DNA of 64,000 nt from LMUY01 sp964247705. GTDB taxonomy: Bacteria; Pseudomonadota; Alphaproteobacteria; Acetobacterales; Acetobacteraceae. The translations under genes and the position numbers were made by a program. The notes beneath the pieces are model-generated. The model searched no databases and was not told where the DNA came from. It worked only from the letters and a program-made list of their open reading frames with translations. Position 1 is the stretch's first letter. Every line of letters begins with the position of its first letter. The stretch spans positions 1 through 64,000 of the forward strand of contig CAXTVQ010000015.1 of NCBI GenBank assembly GCA_964247705.1, in the 5' to 3' direction. This document shows positions 16,311 through 25,233 of this stretch, in pieces.

Positions 16311-17861
16311 CTAACCGCCCTTGTTGTCTGGCGTGAGAGGCAGAGGCACCCAACGCATCCCGTCAGTGTTCTGAACCAGCATCAGCACTGTCTTGCGGTT
16401 CATCTTGCGATAACGGTCGACACGGTCCTGCACGTCTTGCGGTGAGGCCACCGTTTCCTGTTGGACTTCGACGACGACATCCCCTGGCTTGAAGCCGCGG
16501 CCGGCGGCAGGGCCGTTGTTGGTGACATCTGTGACGACCACGCCTTTCTGGTCGGCCGACAGGGAATACTTGCTACGCAAATCGTCCGTGATCGGAGACA
16601 TTTTCAAGCCTAGCCCGGTGATCGTGACCGGAGTGTTGGCAGGCTTCGGCGCAGGTGCGGTCGTGGTGGCGCTTGCCTGTTGCACGTCATCCGGAAGTTC
16701 GGCGATCGAAGCCGTGATCGTCGTCTCCTTGCCATCGCGCCACACCACGACCGGCACGTCCTTGCCGATCTCGGTCTCAGCAACGATACGCGGGAGAGAG
16801 TGCATATCCTTTACATCGGCGTTGTTGAACTTGAGGATCACATCGCCGCCGTGGATCTGCGCTTTGGCTGCCGGGCCGCCGTCGGTGACGCTGGCGACCA
16901 TGGCGCCACGTGCCGGGTGGAGGTTCAACCCGTCAGCGATGTCTGGCGTCACTTGCTGGATTTGCACGCCCAGCCAACCTCGCCGGGCATGGCCATAGTT
17001 GCGCAATTGGTCAACGACCTGCTTGGCCATGTTGGACGGGATCGAGAAGCCGATGCCGATGGACCCGCCGGAAGGTGAGTAGATGGCCGTGTTAATGCCG
17101 ATAACCTGGCCGTCCATGTTGAAGAGCGGGCCGCCAGAGTTGCCACGGTTGATCGCAGCGTCCGTCTGGATGAAGTCGTCATAGGGGCCCTGGTGGATGT
17201 CACGCCCACGGGCGCTGACGATGCCAGCTGTCACGGATCCGCCCAGGCCGAACGGATTGCCGATCGCCAGCACCCAATCCCCGACCCGTGCGCCGTCGCT
17301 GTCGGCCCAAGGCACGGCTGGCAAAGGCTTGTCGCTTTCCACCTTGAGCAAGGCCACGTCTGCCCTGTCATCATGGCCGATCAGCTTGGCCTTCAGCGAG
17401 GTTCCGTCGTGCAAGGTGACGGTGATCTCGTCCGCGTTCTCGATGACGTGGTTGTTCGTCACGATATAGCCAGTCGGATCAACGATGAAGCCCGACCCAA
17501 GTGCGACACCACGGCGCGGTTGGTCATCACCGCCACCGCCACCATTGTCGCCGTGACCGGGTGCGCCATGCTTCTCCATGAAGTCGTGGAAAAACTGCTC
17601 GAACGGCGAACCTTGGGGGAATTGCGGTTCGTCCGGGTCAGGCCGGTCGGCCTTGGCCTGGACCGTCTGCTGTGAGGAAATGTTGACCACGGCGGGCGCC
17701 AAGGTTGCCGCCAAATCCGCGAAGCTATCCGGGACGCCGCGGGCTGAGGCGGAGATAGGGATTGCGAACGGTGCGAGCAGGGCGGCGGCAGGAACCGTCA
17801 CTGGGGCCAACGCTGTGGCCAAAGCTGCGGCGCGCAAAGAGAGCAGGCGCATAGTGTTCAA
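16311..17861 (-). CDS. Periplasmic serine protease/chaperone, DegP/DegQ/MucD type
   Basis: A 516-residue HtrA/Do family protease for envelope quality control. It has an N-terminal signal sequence (residues 1-40, ending near SASA). The trypsin-like domain carries the triad His138 (TNNHVIENA), Asp168 (DDRADVALLK) and Ser242 (NRGNSGGPLF). Two PDZ domains follow (beginning near RRGWLGVQIQQVTP and VTITGLGLKMSP). An acidic/Gly-rich linker (GDNGGGGGDDQ) near residue 105 takes the place of the LA-loop. A second start, at the fourth codon (MRLLSLR), is equally likely. It follows hflC with 85 bp between, in the common hflK-hflC-degP arrangement. Confidence 0.95.
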   Translation of the reverse strand: MNTMRLLSLRAAALATALAPVTVPAAALLAPFAIPISASARGVPDSFADLAATLAPAVVNISSQQTVQAKADRPDPDEPQFPQGSPFEQFFHDFMEKHGAPGHGDNGGGGGDDQPRRGVALGSGFIVDPTGYIVTNNHVIENADEITVTLHDGTSLKAKLIGHDDRADVALLKVESDKPLPAVPWADSDGARVGDWVLAIGNPFGLGGSVTAGIVSARGRDIHQGPYDDFIQTDAAINRGNSGGPLFNMDGQVIGINTAIYSPSGGSIGIGFSIPSNMAKQVVDQLRNYGHARRGWLGVQIQQVTPDIADGLNLHPARGAMVASVTDGGPAAKAQIHGGDVILKFNNADVKDMHSLPRIVAETEIGKDVPVVVWRDGKETTITASIAELPDDVQQASATTTAPAPKPANTPVTITGLGLKMSPITDDLRSKYSLSADQKGVVVTDVTNNGPAAGRGFKPGDVVVEVQQETVASPQDVQDRVDRYRKMNRKTVLMLVQNTDGMRWVPLPLTPDNKGG

Positions 17862-17946
17862 TCCTTGGTCGGATAGGCGATGATGCTCACGCAGGCAAGG
17901 CGAGGCAAATCACAGGTGGGTCGGCGTATGCCGTTTCAACCAGCTT

Positions 17947-18828
17947 CTAAGGCGCTGCTGCTACAGGAGCATCTTTCAGCATCCTGAAGAAATCGTTATC
18001 GGTGGACAACACCAGCCGGGACTGGCCGCCTGCGAACCCGTCGCGGTAGGCCTGCAGAGTCCGCCAGACAGAGAAGAAGTGAGGGTCCTGGTTGAACGCC
18101 GCGGCAAAGGTCGCGATCGCCGCGGCCTCGCCTTGGCCACGCAGCGTGTCCGCAGTTGCGCGGGCGTCGGCCAACAGCACAGTGCGGTCACGGTCGGCAT
18201 CTGCCTTGATCTTGGCCGAAGCCTCGGCGCCCTCGGCGCGGGCTTGGCTCGCTATACGCTGCCGCTCGGACTTCATCCGCGCCAAGATCGCTTGCGTGTT
18301 GCCCTCCGGAAGGTCGGCCCGGCGGATGCGCACGTCCTCGATCGAGACACCGAAGCCGCGCATTTCCGTGTTCACCTCGTTCTTGATCAACGTCATGATC
18401 CGGCCACGCTCGGTGGACAGCACTGCAAGCAGTTGTTCGTTCCCCAACACCCGGCGCAATGCCGACGTGACGACTGAGTTCAGGCGTGCACGGATCCCAT
18501 CCTCCTGGGCGCCGACAGCCTGATAATACTGCAGCGGGTCAGTGATGTGGAACCGCGTGAAGCTGTCGACTATGAGCCGGCGTTGGTCTCCGAGAATGAC
18601 TTCCTCATTCGGGGTCGAGTAGTCCAGCAAACGCTTGTCGAAGTAGATCACAGTCTGGATGAACGGGACCTTAACGTGCAGGCCGGGCTGGGCGATGATG
18701 CGGATGGGCTGGCCGAACTGGGTGATCAGCACCTGCTCGGTCTGGCTTACGGTGAACAGGGACGACGCCGCCGCTACCACGATCACAAGGATCGCAACGG
18801 CTGCCCCGATGATGGAATTGCGCATCAT
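17947..18828 (-). CDS. hflC: FtsH protease modulator HflC
   Basis: A 293-residue SPFH/band 7 membrane protein that forms the HflKC cage around the FtsH protease. It has an N-terminal anchor (IIGAAVAILVIVVAAASSLF), the SPFH domain starting at VSQTEQVLITQFGQP, and a long Ala/Glu/Arg helical region (ARMKSERQRIASQARAEGAE). Its ATG overlaps the hflK stop by 4 bp. Confidence 0.96.
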   Translation of the reverse strand: MMRNSIIGAAVAILVIVVAAASSLFTVSQTEQVLITQFGQPIRIIAQPGLHVKVPFIQTVIYFDKRLLDYSTPNEEVILGDQRRLIVDSFTRFHITDPLQYYQAVGAQEDGIRARLNSVVTSALRRVLGNEQLLAVLSTERGRIMTLIKNEVNTEMRGFGVSIEDVRIRRADLPEGNTQAILARMKSERQRIASQARAEGAEASAKIKADADRDRTVLLADARATADTLRGQGEAAAIATFAAAFNQDPHFFSVWRTLQAYRDGFAGGQSRLVLSTDNDFFRMLKDAPVAAAP

Positions 18829-20057
18829 GGCGCTGCCCTCGGCGCGGCGGAAACGGTGGAAGCGGCACCGCCCAGGTTCAGCAAGGGCAGGGCTTGTTGC
18901 TGTCCCTCACCGCCGAGCACTGTGGTGGGCGTCTTGGACACAATCGCCTGCATCGTCTCGATATACAGGCGGCGCAGCGTCACATCCTTGGCGGCTTGGT
19001 AAGCCTTGAAGATGCTGTCGAAACCCTGTGCCTGACCCTTGGCTTGGGCAATGGCGGCCTGCCGCGCACCGTCTGCTTCGGCCACGATCGCCGCCGCATC
19101 ACCGCGAGCGCGTGGGACGATGTCGTTGCGGTAAGACTCGGCCTGGTTGCGCGCCGTGTCGGCATCGGTGTTCGCGCGCTGCACGTCACGGAAGCTCTCG
19201 ATCACGTCGGCCGGCGGATCCACCTTCTGGAGCTGCACTTGGGTGATCTCCACCCCGGCTTTGTACTGGTCCAGAATCGCCTGCATTCCCGTCAGCGTAT
19301 CCTGCTCGATCTTGGCTCGCGCCTCGGTCAGCGCCGGCTGGATCGGGGTGTGGCCAATAACCTCCCGCATGACACTTTCCGCGACCTGCTTGACGGTATT
19401 GTCCGGGTTGCGGGTGTTGAAAAGGTAGTCGCCGGCGTCCCGCACCTTCCAAAACACAGCGAAGTCGATGTCGATGATGTTCTCGTCGCCAGTCAACATA
19501 AGGCTTTCAGCCAAGTTGGTCTGCACCGCGCCGCTGAGACCAGTGCCATAGCGACCACCTGTGATGGCCGGCATGGACGTATCGCTGCTCTGGATGGATC
19601 CGATCTCGATGCGGTTGATATGGGTGACGGACGGGGTCAGAACGGTCTCGACCGGCCAGGGGATGTGGTAGTTCAGGCCTGGCAATGCGGTGCGGTTGAA
19701 GGCGCCATAGCGTAGCACCACGCCCTGCTCGTCCGGCAGCACGCGGTAGAAGCCGGTGGCGAGCCAAACGGCGATGATCAGTAGGACGAGGAGCAACAAG
19801 CCGCGCCCGCCCGCACGGGGCAAGCCGGTGCCGCGCCGGGGACCGCCCGGCCCATTCGGCAACATGCCGCGCAATCCGGAGTTGATCCGGGCAATGAGTT
19901 GATCGAGGTCGGGCAACTGGCCGGGCCCGCCCGGGCCGCCATTGCCTCCGCCCCAAGGGCCGCGATTCGGCGGCGGCTTGCCGTTGCCGCCGGGTCGCCC
20001 GCCGGGCGAACCCCAGGGCCCGGGGGTCGGGTCGTTACCGCCAGAATTCCAAGGCAT
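18825..20057 (-). CDS. hflK: FtsH protease modulator HflK
   Basis: A 410-residue partner of HflC. A Gly/Pro/Asn-rich cytoplasmic N-terminus (about residues 1-75) precedes a single transmembrane helix (LLLLVLLIIAVWLATGFY), the SPFH domain (VLPDEQGVVLRYG) and a coiled-coil (AESYRNDIVPRARGDAAAIV). The start at MPWNSGGNDPTPG matches the family. The frame stays open far upstream, to 20678, over mrp on the other strand, but that extension is a shadow. The intergenic region to mrp holds cttg repeats and an attata-like element compatible with a stress or housekeeping promoter. Confidence 0.96.
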   Translation of the reverse strand: MPWNSGGNDPTPGPWGSPGGRPGGNGKPPPNRGPWGGGNGGPGGPGQLPDLDQLIARINSGLRGMLPNGPGGPRRGTGLPRAGGRGLLLLVLLIIAVWLATGFYRVLPDEQGVVLRYGAFNRTALPGLNYHIPWPVETVLTPSVTHINRIEIGSIQSSDTSMPAITGGRYGTGLSGAVQTNLAESLMLTGDENIIDIDFAVFWKVRDAGDYLFNTRNPDNTVKQVAESVMREVIGHTPIQPALTEARAKIEQDTLTGMQAILDQYKAGVEITQVQLQKVDPPADVIESFRDVQRANTDADTARNQAESYRNDIVPRARGDAAAIVAEADGARQAAIAQAKGQAQGFDSIFKAYQAAKDVTLRRLYIETMQAIVSKTPTTVLGGEGQQQALPLLNLGGAASTVSAAPRAAP

Positions 20058-20204
20058 GGCTCGCCGCGCTCCTAGATCGTTCGGCTGGACGGCGTTGGCA
20101 TCGCTGCGTCCGCGCGCCATATCCACGACGCATAGCCGGCACCCAACGGGGCTGGACTGTATAATGACGTGACGCAAGTTGTTTGCAAGTTGGGGGTTTG
20201 AAAG

Positions 20205-21299
20205 TTGGCCGAGAACGGACGCAGGGCCGAAATCACCGAGGCGGCCGTTCTGCAAGCACTGCGTACTCTGAAAGATCCGGCGTCTGGACGCGACATCGTC
20301 GGCGCCGGACTGGTCGAGGGCGTCGTGGTGCGGAATGGCATGGTGCAACTGGCCTTGCTCGCGGACCGCAAGACGGCGGGGGCGATGGAGGCCGTGCGTG
20401 CACAGGCGCAGGCGCTGGTCGCCGGGCTGCCGGGGGTGCTGAACGCCTCGGCCGTGCTGACGGCGCATCGGGCCGCCGCCCCGGAGCCGGCGCCGGCATC
20501 CACCGAAATGCTGCCAGGAGTGAAGCACATCGTGGCCGTCGCGTCCGGCAAGGGCGGCGTCGGCAAGTCCACCACGGCGGTGAACCTGGCCGTGGCGCTG
20601 GCCCGGGCCGGGCACCGGGTCGGGCTGCTGGATGCCGACATCTACGGCCCGAGCCTGCCGCAAATGTTGGGCGTGCACCGTAAGCCGGACATGAAGGGCG
20701 AACGGATGGTGCCGCTCGAGACGTGGGGTGTGCGGTGGCTGTCCATCGGCCTACTCGTCGATCCGGAGACGGCGATGGTGTGGCGCGGCCCGATGGTCAT
20801 GGGGGCTCTGACGCAGTTGCTGGGCCAGGTGGACTGGGGTGAGCTCGACATCATGGTGTTGGACATGCCGCCGGGCACGGGCGACGCGCAGCTCACCATC
20901 GCGCAGAAGCTCAAGCTGGCAGGCGCGCTGATCGTGTCCACGCCGCAGGACGTGGCGTTGGCCGATGCGCGGCGCGGCGTGCGGATGTTCGAGAAGACGC
21001 AGGTGCCGGTGCTCGGGCTGGTGGAAAACATGAGCTTCTACTGCTGTCCGGCTTGCGGCCATCGGGCGGAGCTGTTCGGCCATGGCGGCGCGCGGTGGGA
21101 GGCGGCGCGGCTCGGGGTGGAGTTCCTGGGGGAGATCCCGCTGCTGCTGGACATCCGCGAAAGCGGGGATGCCGGGCGGCCGGTTGCGGCGGCGGCGCCG
21201 GACAGTGCGGCGGGGCAGGCCTATGCGGCGTTGGCGACGCGGCTTTGGGCGAAGCTCGCCACGCCGGTGAACGCGGGGCCGCGGATCGTGATCGAGTAG
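20205..21299 (+). CDS. mrp: Mrp/ApbC family Fe-S cluster carrier ATPase
   Basis: A 364-residue scaffold/carrier for 4Fe-4S clusters. The N-terminal MIP18/DUF59 domain (LRTLKDPASGRDIV, about residues 15-85) precedes a ParA-type P-loop ATPase (VASGKGGVGKSTTAVNLA). The cluster-binding CxxC is seen in SFYCCPACGHRAELFG. The start codon is a TTG at 20205, with a gggggt stretch about 8 bases upstream. No ATG fits the domain start. It is divergent from hflK over about 147 bp. Confidence 0.95.
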   Translation: MAENGRRAEITEAAVLQALRTLKDPASGRDIVGAGLVEGVVVRNGMVQLALLADRKTAGAMEAVRAQAQALVAGLPGVLNASAVLTAHRAAAPEPAPASTEMLPGVKHIVAVASGKGGVGKSTTAVNLAVALARAGHRVGLLDADIYGPSLPQMLGVHRKPDMKGERMVPLETWGVRWLSIGLLVDPETAMVWRGPMVMGALTQLLGQVDWGELDIMVLDMPPGTGDAQLTIAQKLKLAGALIVSTPQDVALADARRGVRMFEKTQVPVLGLVENMSFYCCPACGHRAELFGHGGARWEAARLGVEFLGEIPLLLDIRESGDAGRPVAAAAPDSAAGQAYAALATRLWAKLATPVNAGPRIVIE

Positions 21300-21320
21300 G
21301 TGAATGCTGTTTTCGCGGCG

Positions 21321-22370
21321 TCACCCGGGCCCTCTCCCGCCCGCGGAAAAGGGAGAAGCACGTGGCAGGAAATCGTGTAGCGCCCGTAGCTGCGGGCTAC
21401 CGGCGACCGGTTCGACACTGAGCGGGTAGCCCGGCGGCCACCATGGCCCGCCACCCCAGATCGCAGCGCCTTGCCACACGCCATTATGTGCCTGGACGAA
21501 CGCGACCTGGTTGCGCATGGCCATAATGCTGTCCGCGCCGACGCCGGCGCCGAACTCGGCCAGGAACAGGCGGTGATGGCCCGCCTCCGCCCATGCGGTG
21601 ACCCGCTCCAGCCGCTCGACCCCGATGGTGGGGGAGACTGGGGTCGCGCTGCGTCCGCTCTGGTCGGCGTCGTTGTATTGGTGGATTTCGAAGGCGAAGT
21701 TGCCCGCCTGATCGGTGATCTGGTCAGCAAACACGGCGGCGTTGCCCCGGCTCAACCAGGTCGAGCCGGCCGTGTAATCGGTGCCCGGCACCAGGATCTC
21801 CTGCTTGGACCCGGCAGCGCGGATGGCATCGATCGCGGCCTGTGCCGAGTGCAGCCAATCAGCAGGCGCTTGGTCGTGCGGCTCGTTCATCAGGCCGAAG
21901 AGCACCGAGGGCCGGGATGCGTAATGGGCCGCTACCCGGCGCCAGAGATCGGCAAAGGCGCTGTCCGGCGTGCCGGTACCGATCAGGGCGCCGTAGCCAT
22001 AGCCGAAGCCGGCCGGTTCCAGGATCACCACCATGCGCCTGGCCGCCGCGGCGTCCACGACGGTGTCCAGCGCCGCGAGATAGCCCGCGTCGAGCTGCCC
22101 GTTCGGCTCGGGTTGCAGCCGTTCCCACGTGAAGGGCAGGCGAGCGACATTGAAGCCGGCGTCGGCGTAGCTATCGATCTCGTTCCGGGTCGGAAAAATG
22201 TAGTCCGTCCCGAGCTTGCCGGGCAGGGTGCGGTGGCGAGACCCGTCCAGCGCCCCGAATTCCGCGCCGGACAGGTTCACGCCGAGGAAATCGAGCCGGC
22301 GAGGATCGGCCAAGCCGGGCGTTGCTGCTGCCACGCCCAGCAGCAACGCGAGCAGTCCGACCCGCTTCAC
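21321..22370 (-). CDS. Secreted glycoside hydrolase family 5 enzyme
   Basis: A 349-residue endoglucanase-like protein with an N-terminal signal peptide (LLALLLGVAAATPGLA). GH5 markers are GFNVARLPFTWERLQP early, FGLMNEPHDQ with the acid/base glutamate, FEIHQYNDAD, and LFLAEFGAG with the nucleophile glutamate. The GTG at 22370 is chosen as start because it places the signal peptide at the N-terminus, 8 bp after the copC-type stop. This puts it last in a four-gene operon whose other members look copper-related. Specificity (beta-1,4-glucan or another beta-glucan) is not resolved. Confidence 0.85.
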   Translation of the reverse strand: MKRVGLLALLLGVAAATPGLADPRRLDFLGVNLSGAEFGALDGSRHRTLPGKLGTDYIFPTRNEIDSYADAGFNVARLPFTWERLQPEPNGQLDAGYLAALDTVVDAAAARRMVVILEPAGFGYGYGALIGTGTPDSAFADLWRRVAAHYASRPSVLFGLMNEPHDQAPADWLHSAQAAIDAIRAAGSKQEILVPGTDYTAGSTWLSRGNAAVFADQITDQAGNFAFEIHQYNDADQSGRSATPVSPTIGVERLERVTAWAEAGHHRLFLAEFGAGVGADSIMAMRNQVAFVQAHNGVWQGAAIWGGGPWWPPGYPLSVEPVAGSPQLRALHDFLPRASPFSAGGRGPG

Positions 22371-22378
22371 CGTGGCGC

Positions 22379-22723
22379 TTATTGCCCGACCGTGAAGTTG
22401 AAGCTGCCTTCGGTCCGGTGCGTGTCCACCGAGAGCGCGTGCCATACGACCTTGTAGGTGCCCGGGGTCAGCGGGCCCACCCCCACCGCCAAATGGGCGC
22501 CGGTGCCGTGCAGATCGTTGTGGTCGACCCGCGCGCCGGCCGCGTTGGTGACAGTCACCGTGCAGAAGGCCGGCTCCACCCCCTCGGAGAAATCCAGCCC
22601 GACCTCCACGGGCGGGGTGGTCACGGTGGATCCGACCAGGGGCGAGGCTTTCTTCAGCAACGCGTGGGCATCGGCGGACAGCGGCGCCAGGCAGGTAAGG
22701 ATGAGGAGCGATATGCGGATCAT
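22379..22723 (-). CDS. copC: CopC domain periplasmic copper-binding protein
   Basis: A 114-residue exported CopC. After signal cleavage at SADA the mature protein begins with His (HALLKKASPLVGS). The later D-x-H in SVDTHRTEGSFNF completes the His1/Asp/His Cu(II) site known from Pseudomonas CopC. No Met-rich Cu(I) loop is present, so it looks like a Cu(II)-only type. It is flanked at 12 bp by the exported barrel-like protein and at 8 bp by the GH5 gene. No CopD is found. Confidence 0.88.
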   Translation of the reverse strand: MIRISLLILTCLAPLSADAHALLKKASPLVGSTVTTPPVEVGLDFSEGVEPAFCTVTVTNAAGARVDHNDLHGTGAHLAVGVGPLTPGTYKVVWHALSVDTHRTEGSFNFTVGQ

Positions 22724-22735
22724 GCCGGGCCTCCG

Positions 22736-23707
22736 CTATTGGATGATCGGTTTGCCGAGCGTGTTCGGCATCAGGTCGTCGAGGAAGAAGTGCACCAGCG
22801 CCACGGCGCCGACCGTCGTGCCGGTGGTCCGGTTCAGCGGGATCAGCGCCTCGAGGCCGATCTCACCCCACTGGGCGAGGTAGATCACGCCGGGTGCCGC
22901 CGTCCAGGTGACGCCCTGGGAACTGGGGGTGGAGGCGGGGGAGGACCAGGTGAACTCCACGACCGGGATCAGGTTGCCGATGAAGGACGGCAGGTTGAAG
23001 TCCCTCACCTGGCTCTGCAGGTAGGGGATGCTGTATTGCACCGTCAGCCCCCCCGACCAGGCGTTGTTGCTGCCGTTGTTGAACTGCGCCGCTATCCCCG
23101 TGTCGAACGGCGTCGAGAGGGTGGACCCGGCGGCCGTCTGTTGCGGCAGCGACTTCAGCTTGTGGTCCGCCACCACGTAGCTCAGCTCCCCGGTGATGGC
23201 GAGGGGCCGGAGGTAGCCGATCGGCAGGTCACCGAGGCCCTTGCCGAAATACCCGGTGGGGGCGGTCGAGCCGTAGCGGTCGCCGCCGGTGTGGGTGGTT
23301 CCGGTGCCGCCGATCTCGCGGATGATGCCGAGCGAGAGGACGAACTCATGGGCGGCATTCGTGTACGCTTGCCATTTGCCCGTGACGTACAGGTTTTCGA
23401 ACCCGGCCTGCGTCTTGGACCCGTTCTGCTGGATCACGTCGTAGCCGTCGTTGAAGATCAGTGCCGTGTTTTCGGTGATGGTCTTGTCGTATTCGAAGCC
23501 GAAATCGAACTCATGGCTGGGGCCCGTGCCGCCGTTGGCGCCTTGGCGGCCGTAGGTGAAGGCGGGGACCGAGACTTCGTCGGACACGCCTGGATCGTCG
23601 ATCGTGAGGGTGACGGGAAACACCCGGTTGCCGGCGATGACGTGAGCGGCGGCGGGCAAGGCAAACACGCAGGCCACCGCGAGTGCGGCGGGATAGGATC
23701 GAACCAT
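22736..23707 (-). CDS. Exported outer-membrane-like protein, possible beta-barrel
   Basis: A 323-residue protein with a signal peptide (ALAVACVFALPAAA). The mature part has alternating polar/hydrophobic strands and aromatic ends (ENLYVTGKWQAY, LAITGELSYVVAD, GGLTVQYSIPYLQ), suggesting an outer-membrane barrel, loosely like the phenol/MetA-type putative porins. Predicted cleavage leaves an N-terminal His (HVIAGNR), as in CopC. Position between DUF2946 and copC suggests a role in metal handling, but no function is established. Confidence 0.6.
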   Translation of the reverse strand: MVRSYPAALAVACVFALPAAAHVIAGNRVFPVTLTIDDPGVSDEVSVPAFTYGRQGANGGTGPSHEFDFGFEYDKTITENTALIFNDGYDVIQQNGSKTQAGFENLYVTGKWQAYTNAAHEFVLSLGIIREIGGTGTTHTGGDRYGSTAPTGYFGKGLGDLPIGYLRPLAITGELSYVVADHKLKSLPQQTAAGSTLSTPFDTGIAAQFNNGSNNAWSGGLTVQYSIPYLQSQVRDFNLPSFIGNLIPVVEFTWSSPASTPSSQGVTWTAAPGVIYLAQWGEIGLEALIPLNRTTGTTVGAVALVHFFLDDLMPNTLGKPIIQ

Positions 23708-23746
23708 GACAGAGACTTTCGCGAGAGGGACACCGTTGGGCGTGGC

Positions 23747-24133
23747 TCAGGCGGAAGCGGGCGGACCTCGCGGGAAAGGCTGGTCGAATTGCCAGGAAGG
23801 CGGCGCGCGTGCCGGCGGCAGCAGACCCGGTGCCGCGGACGTGGTCACCACCGGCAAAGCCAGCACCGGCGCGGGTGAGAGCAGGACGGCGTGCAATGCG
23901 GCCGCGGCGCAGAGCGGGCAGACCGCGCAGTCGTGGTGTTGATGGTGAAGCGGCCCTTGGCCCGGATTGGGACCATCTATGCCGCATATCGCGCCAATCG
24001 GGCCGGATCCGGGACCCTGCGCCATCTCGGGCATCGCTACCGCGCCGACGATCTGGCCGAACAGCGCCATTGCTGCGAGCAGCCAGACGAAGCGGCATGT
24101 CCGAAGGGTGCGGGTCAGGGCCATGGGGCTCAT
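23747..24133 (-). CDS. DUF2946 family protein with His/Cys motif
   Basis: A 128-residue small exported or membrane protein: an N-terminal hydrophobic helix (FVWLLAAMALFGQIVGAVA), a His/Cys cluster LHHQHHDCAVCPLCAAA, a second hydrophobic part and a Pro-rich tail. This is the DUF2946 layout, often found near copper genes. The HHxHHxCxxCxxC cluster is a plausible metal ligand set. It leads the copC/GH5 operon. Confidence 0.7.
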   Translation of the reverse strand: MSPMALTRTLRTCRFVWLLAAMALFGQIVGAVAMPEMAQGPGSGPIGAICGIDGPNPGQGPLHHQHHDCAVCPLCAAAALHAVLLSPAPVLALPVVTTSAAPGLLPPARAPPSWQFDQPFPRGPPASA

Positions 24134-24186
24134 CCGGCGTACCGGTTTCGCGCGACCCTCGCAAGCCGCAACCGTAACGGAACGGA

Positions 24187-24486
24187 TCAGGCCGGCCCCT
24201 GTGGCATCAGTGCATCGATCGCCTCCGCCAGACGCACGTCGCGCGCCGTCAGACCCCCGGCATCATGGGTGCTGAGCGCGATCTCCACCCGGTTGTAGAC
24301 GTTGGACCAGTCCGGATGGTGGTCCTGCTGCTCGGCCAGCAGTGCCACGCGGCACATGAAGGCCCAGGCGGCGCTGAAATCGGCGAAACGGAAGGACCGG
24401 CGGAGCTGCCCCTCCACCACCGACCACGCCGGGAGGCGCATGCCGAGCGTCGCGACCTCGGCCGTGGAAAGGGGAGCGATCGTCAT
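24187..24486 (-). CDS. phhB: 4a-hydroxytetrahydrobiopterin dehydratase
   Basis: A 99-residue pterin-4a-carbinolamine dehydratase (PCD/DCoH fold). The signature QDHHPDWSNVYNRVEIAL and THDAGGLTARD are fully conserved, including the catalytic histidines. It would recycle the pterin cofactor after aromatic amino-acid hydroxylation or serve moonlighting roles. No hydroxylase is in the window. It is divergent from the metallopeptidase gene. Confidence 0.93.
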   Translation of the reverse strand: MTIAPLSTAEVATLGMRLPAWSVVEGQLRRSFRFADFSAAWAFMCRVALLAEQQDHHPDWSNVYNRVEIALSTHDAGGLTARDVRLAEAIDALMPQGPA

Positions 24487-24531
24487 GGTTCAAAGGGTGC
24501 GCAGCGGGCTGGATTTTGTCTAGTATGACGA

Positions 24532-24918
24532 ATGTCCCTGACCCCGCCCTCCCTCGAAGACCTCGTCGCCCTTGCCGAGCGCTCACTAGCGTCGATCCCC
24601 GAACGCTTTACTCAGCACGCCCGGCGGATCGCTATCGTGGTGGAGGAAATGGCGGACGACGAGACGCTGGACGCGATGGGCATCGAGAGCGGCTACGACC
24701 TGACTGGGCTGTATCGGGGCGTGCCGATGCACCTGGCCAGCAGCAGTGAGCCGGCGCATGAGCCGGACATGATCCTGCTCTACCGCGAGCCGATCCTGCT
24801 GGAATGGATCGAGACCGGTGAGGACCTCGGCAAGCTCGTGCACAATGTGCTGGTGCATGAGCTGGCCCATCATTTCGGCTTCACCGATGCCGACATCGCT
24901 GCCCTGGAGCAATCGTAG
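24532..24918 (+). CDS. Metallopeptidase family (minimal zincin) protein
   Basis: A 128-residue protein of the small zincin family PF06262. The zinc-binding HExxH is seen as LVHELAHHFGFTDADI near the C-terminus. The N-terminal half contains the family pattern VVEEMADDETLDAMGI...LLGLYRG-like (DLTGLYRGVP). The substrate is unknown and protease activity has rarely been tested in this family. Confidence 0.85.
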   Translation: MSLTPPSLEDLVALAERSLASIPERFTQHARRIAIVVEEMADDETLDAMGIESGYDLTGLYRGVPMHLASSSEPAHEPDMILLYREPILLEWIETGEDLGKLVHNVLVHELAHHFGFTDADIAALEQS

Positions 24919-24919
24919 T

Positions 24920-25231
24920 TCATGTCAGCATTCGCGCCGCGAAATAGGCCAGCGACGTCACCGCGACCAGGGCCAGGCACTCGTCCCAGCTATTGAGGGT
25001 GGGTGCGCACGGCCTTTCCCCCCGGCGTGCGGCGATGAACACGCGCAGTAGGGCCGCGAACGAGCAATAGCTGCCGAACGCTGCCGCCGCGTTGGCCACC
25101 GAGGCAAGTCCGGCCATCATCGGCGCCGAGGCGACCATCGCGAACCAGCCGAGTTCGACGCAAAGCCGTAGCATCACCCGGCGCGACGCAGCGTCCAGCC
25201 CGCGCACCGGCAGCGGCTTGGGTTCGCTCAT
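24920..25231 (-). CDS. Small hypothetical membrane protein
   Basis: 103 residues from the ATG at 25231 (MSEPKPLPVRGLD). Two to three hydrophobic segments (LGWFAMVASAPMMAGLASV, AFGSYCSFAALLRVFIA, CLALVAVTSLAYFAA) suggest an inner-membrane protein. It lies almost directly downstream of two other short genes on the same strand (2-5 bp gaps), so the three probably form an operon. I recognise no family. The frame is open further upstream to 25333, over the neighbour. Confidence 0.5.
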   Translation of the reverse strand: MSEPKPLPVRGLDAASRRVMLRLCVELGWFAMVASAPMMAGLASVANAAAAFGSYCSFAALLRVFIAARRGERPCAPTLNSWDECLALVAVTSLAYFAARMLT

Positions 25232-25233
25232 GA

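Noticed and set aside
21300..21365. Inverted ctctccc/gggaga segment at the end of the GH5 gene as a REP-type element
   Set aside because: Only about six pairs form and there is one copy in the window, so I cannot call it a repeat family.
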